This document shows, piece after piece, positions 4,796 to 5,011 of a stretch of DNA of 5,011 bases. Positions within the stretch are counted from its first letter, which is position 1. Every line of letters begins with the position of its first letter. Where the stretch lies: assembly GCA_002011355.1 (NCBI GenBank), contig MTNE01000050.1, forward strand, positions 7,922-12,932, read 5' to 3'. The position numbers and the translations under genes were made by a program. This stretch comes from Thermoplasmatales archaeon JdFR-43 (GTDB lineage: Archaea; Thermoplasmatota; E2; UBA202; JdFR-43). The notes beneath the pieces are model-generated. The model ran no database searches and was not told where the DNA came from. It was given only the letters and a program-made list of their open reading frames with translations.

Positions 4796-5011
4796 AAACA
4801 ATTTTTCTCTCCAAGGAAGAGGTAAAGAATCCATTAACAAAAGAAATTAAAGAAGCTGGAAAAATTGTAAAGGAAAAGGGACTGGTGGAAGGAAGTTTTG
4901 GCAATATAAGTGTTAGATATGGGAAGCGAATTATCATTACAGCAAGTGGCGCAGATTTGGGTAATTTAGGCAATGAGGATTTTGTTGAAGTTGTTGATTA
5001 TAATGGTGTTA
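4792..5011 (+). CDS. Class II aldolase/adducin family protein, N-terminal part (runs off the window)
   Basis: The first 73 codons are visible and the frame is open at the right edge. After an N-terminal helix (TKEIKEAGKIVKEKG, 16-30) comes LVEGSFGNISVR (31-42), which matches the phosphate-binding GxxGN(I/L)S loop of class II aldolases, and then IIITASGADL (47-56), matching the ITPSG-type loop that also contacts the phosphate group. NEDFVEVVDYNG (61-72) is the usual strand after it. The catalytic glutamate and the zinc histidines would lie beyond the edge. Family members include L-fuculose-1-phosphate aldolase, ribulose-5-phosphate 4-epimerase and methylthioribulose-1-phosphate enzymes, and the visible part does not decide between them. 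The ATG at 4792 overlaps the cupin TGA and has no Shine-Dalgarno of its own, so translational coupling is likely. Confidence 0.85.
   Translation, partial: MKTIFLSKEEVKNPLTKEIKEAGKIVKEKGLVEGSFGNISVRYGKRIIITASGADLGNLGNEDFVEVVDYNGV

Noticed and set aside
1..5011. CRISPR array, mobile element, toxin-antitoxin or defence system
   Set aside because: No regularly spaced repeats, transposase, integrase, terminal repeats or recognisable toxin/antitoxin genes; the gene content is housekeeping or conserved hypothetical.

Overview
The window is archaeal chromosomal DNA. The deciding evidence is a complete gene for ribosomal protein L15e (eL15), which bacteria lack. Supporting evidence is a DUF2240-type protein (a family known from archaea), an archaeal-branch TctA/DUF112 membrane protein, TATA boxes about 25 nt upstream of start codons (leaderless-type promoters), and AGA/AGG-rich arginine codon use. 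The DNA is AT-rich and densely packed. A euryarchaeal or Thermoplasmatota-like source is a reasonable guess, but the sequence does not fix the lineage.

Layout, left to right: (1) a TctA-like multi-pass membrane protein on +; (2) a converging minus-strand pair, a shortened HisA/COG1411-like protein followed by a DUF2240 protein; (3) a divergent plus-strand pair, a helix-hairpin-helix protein overlapping a metallo-beta-lactamase-fold hydrolase; (4) a minus-strand pair, ribosomal protein L15e followed by a small zinc-ribbon protein; (5) a 186-bp divergent control region with two TATA boxes and small repeats; (6) a plus-strand pair, a small cupin overlapping (ATGA) a class II aldolase that runs off the right edge.

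All four pairs look like two-gene operons, with overlaps or a 19-bp gap. Both convergent junctions overlap at the 3' ends (17 bp and 11 bp). Two initiation modes seem to coexist: leaderless-looking starts for first genes (L15e, cupin) and Shine-Dalgarno or stop-start overlap for second genes (DUF2240, MBL hydrolase, aldolase).

This is mostly ordinary housekeeping and conserved-hypothetical archaeal territory. I see no mobile element, CRISPR array, defence island or tRNA. The most interesting items are the HisA-like protein that lacks the usual N-terminal catalytic aspartate and the C-terminal part of the barrel, the HhH/MBL pair, the cupin/class II aldolase pair, and the unexplained inverted and direct repeats in the L15e-cupin intergenic region.
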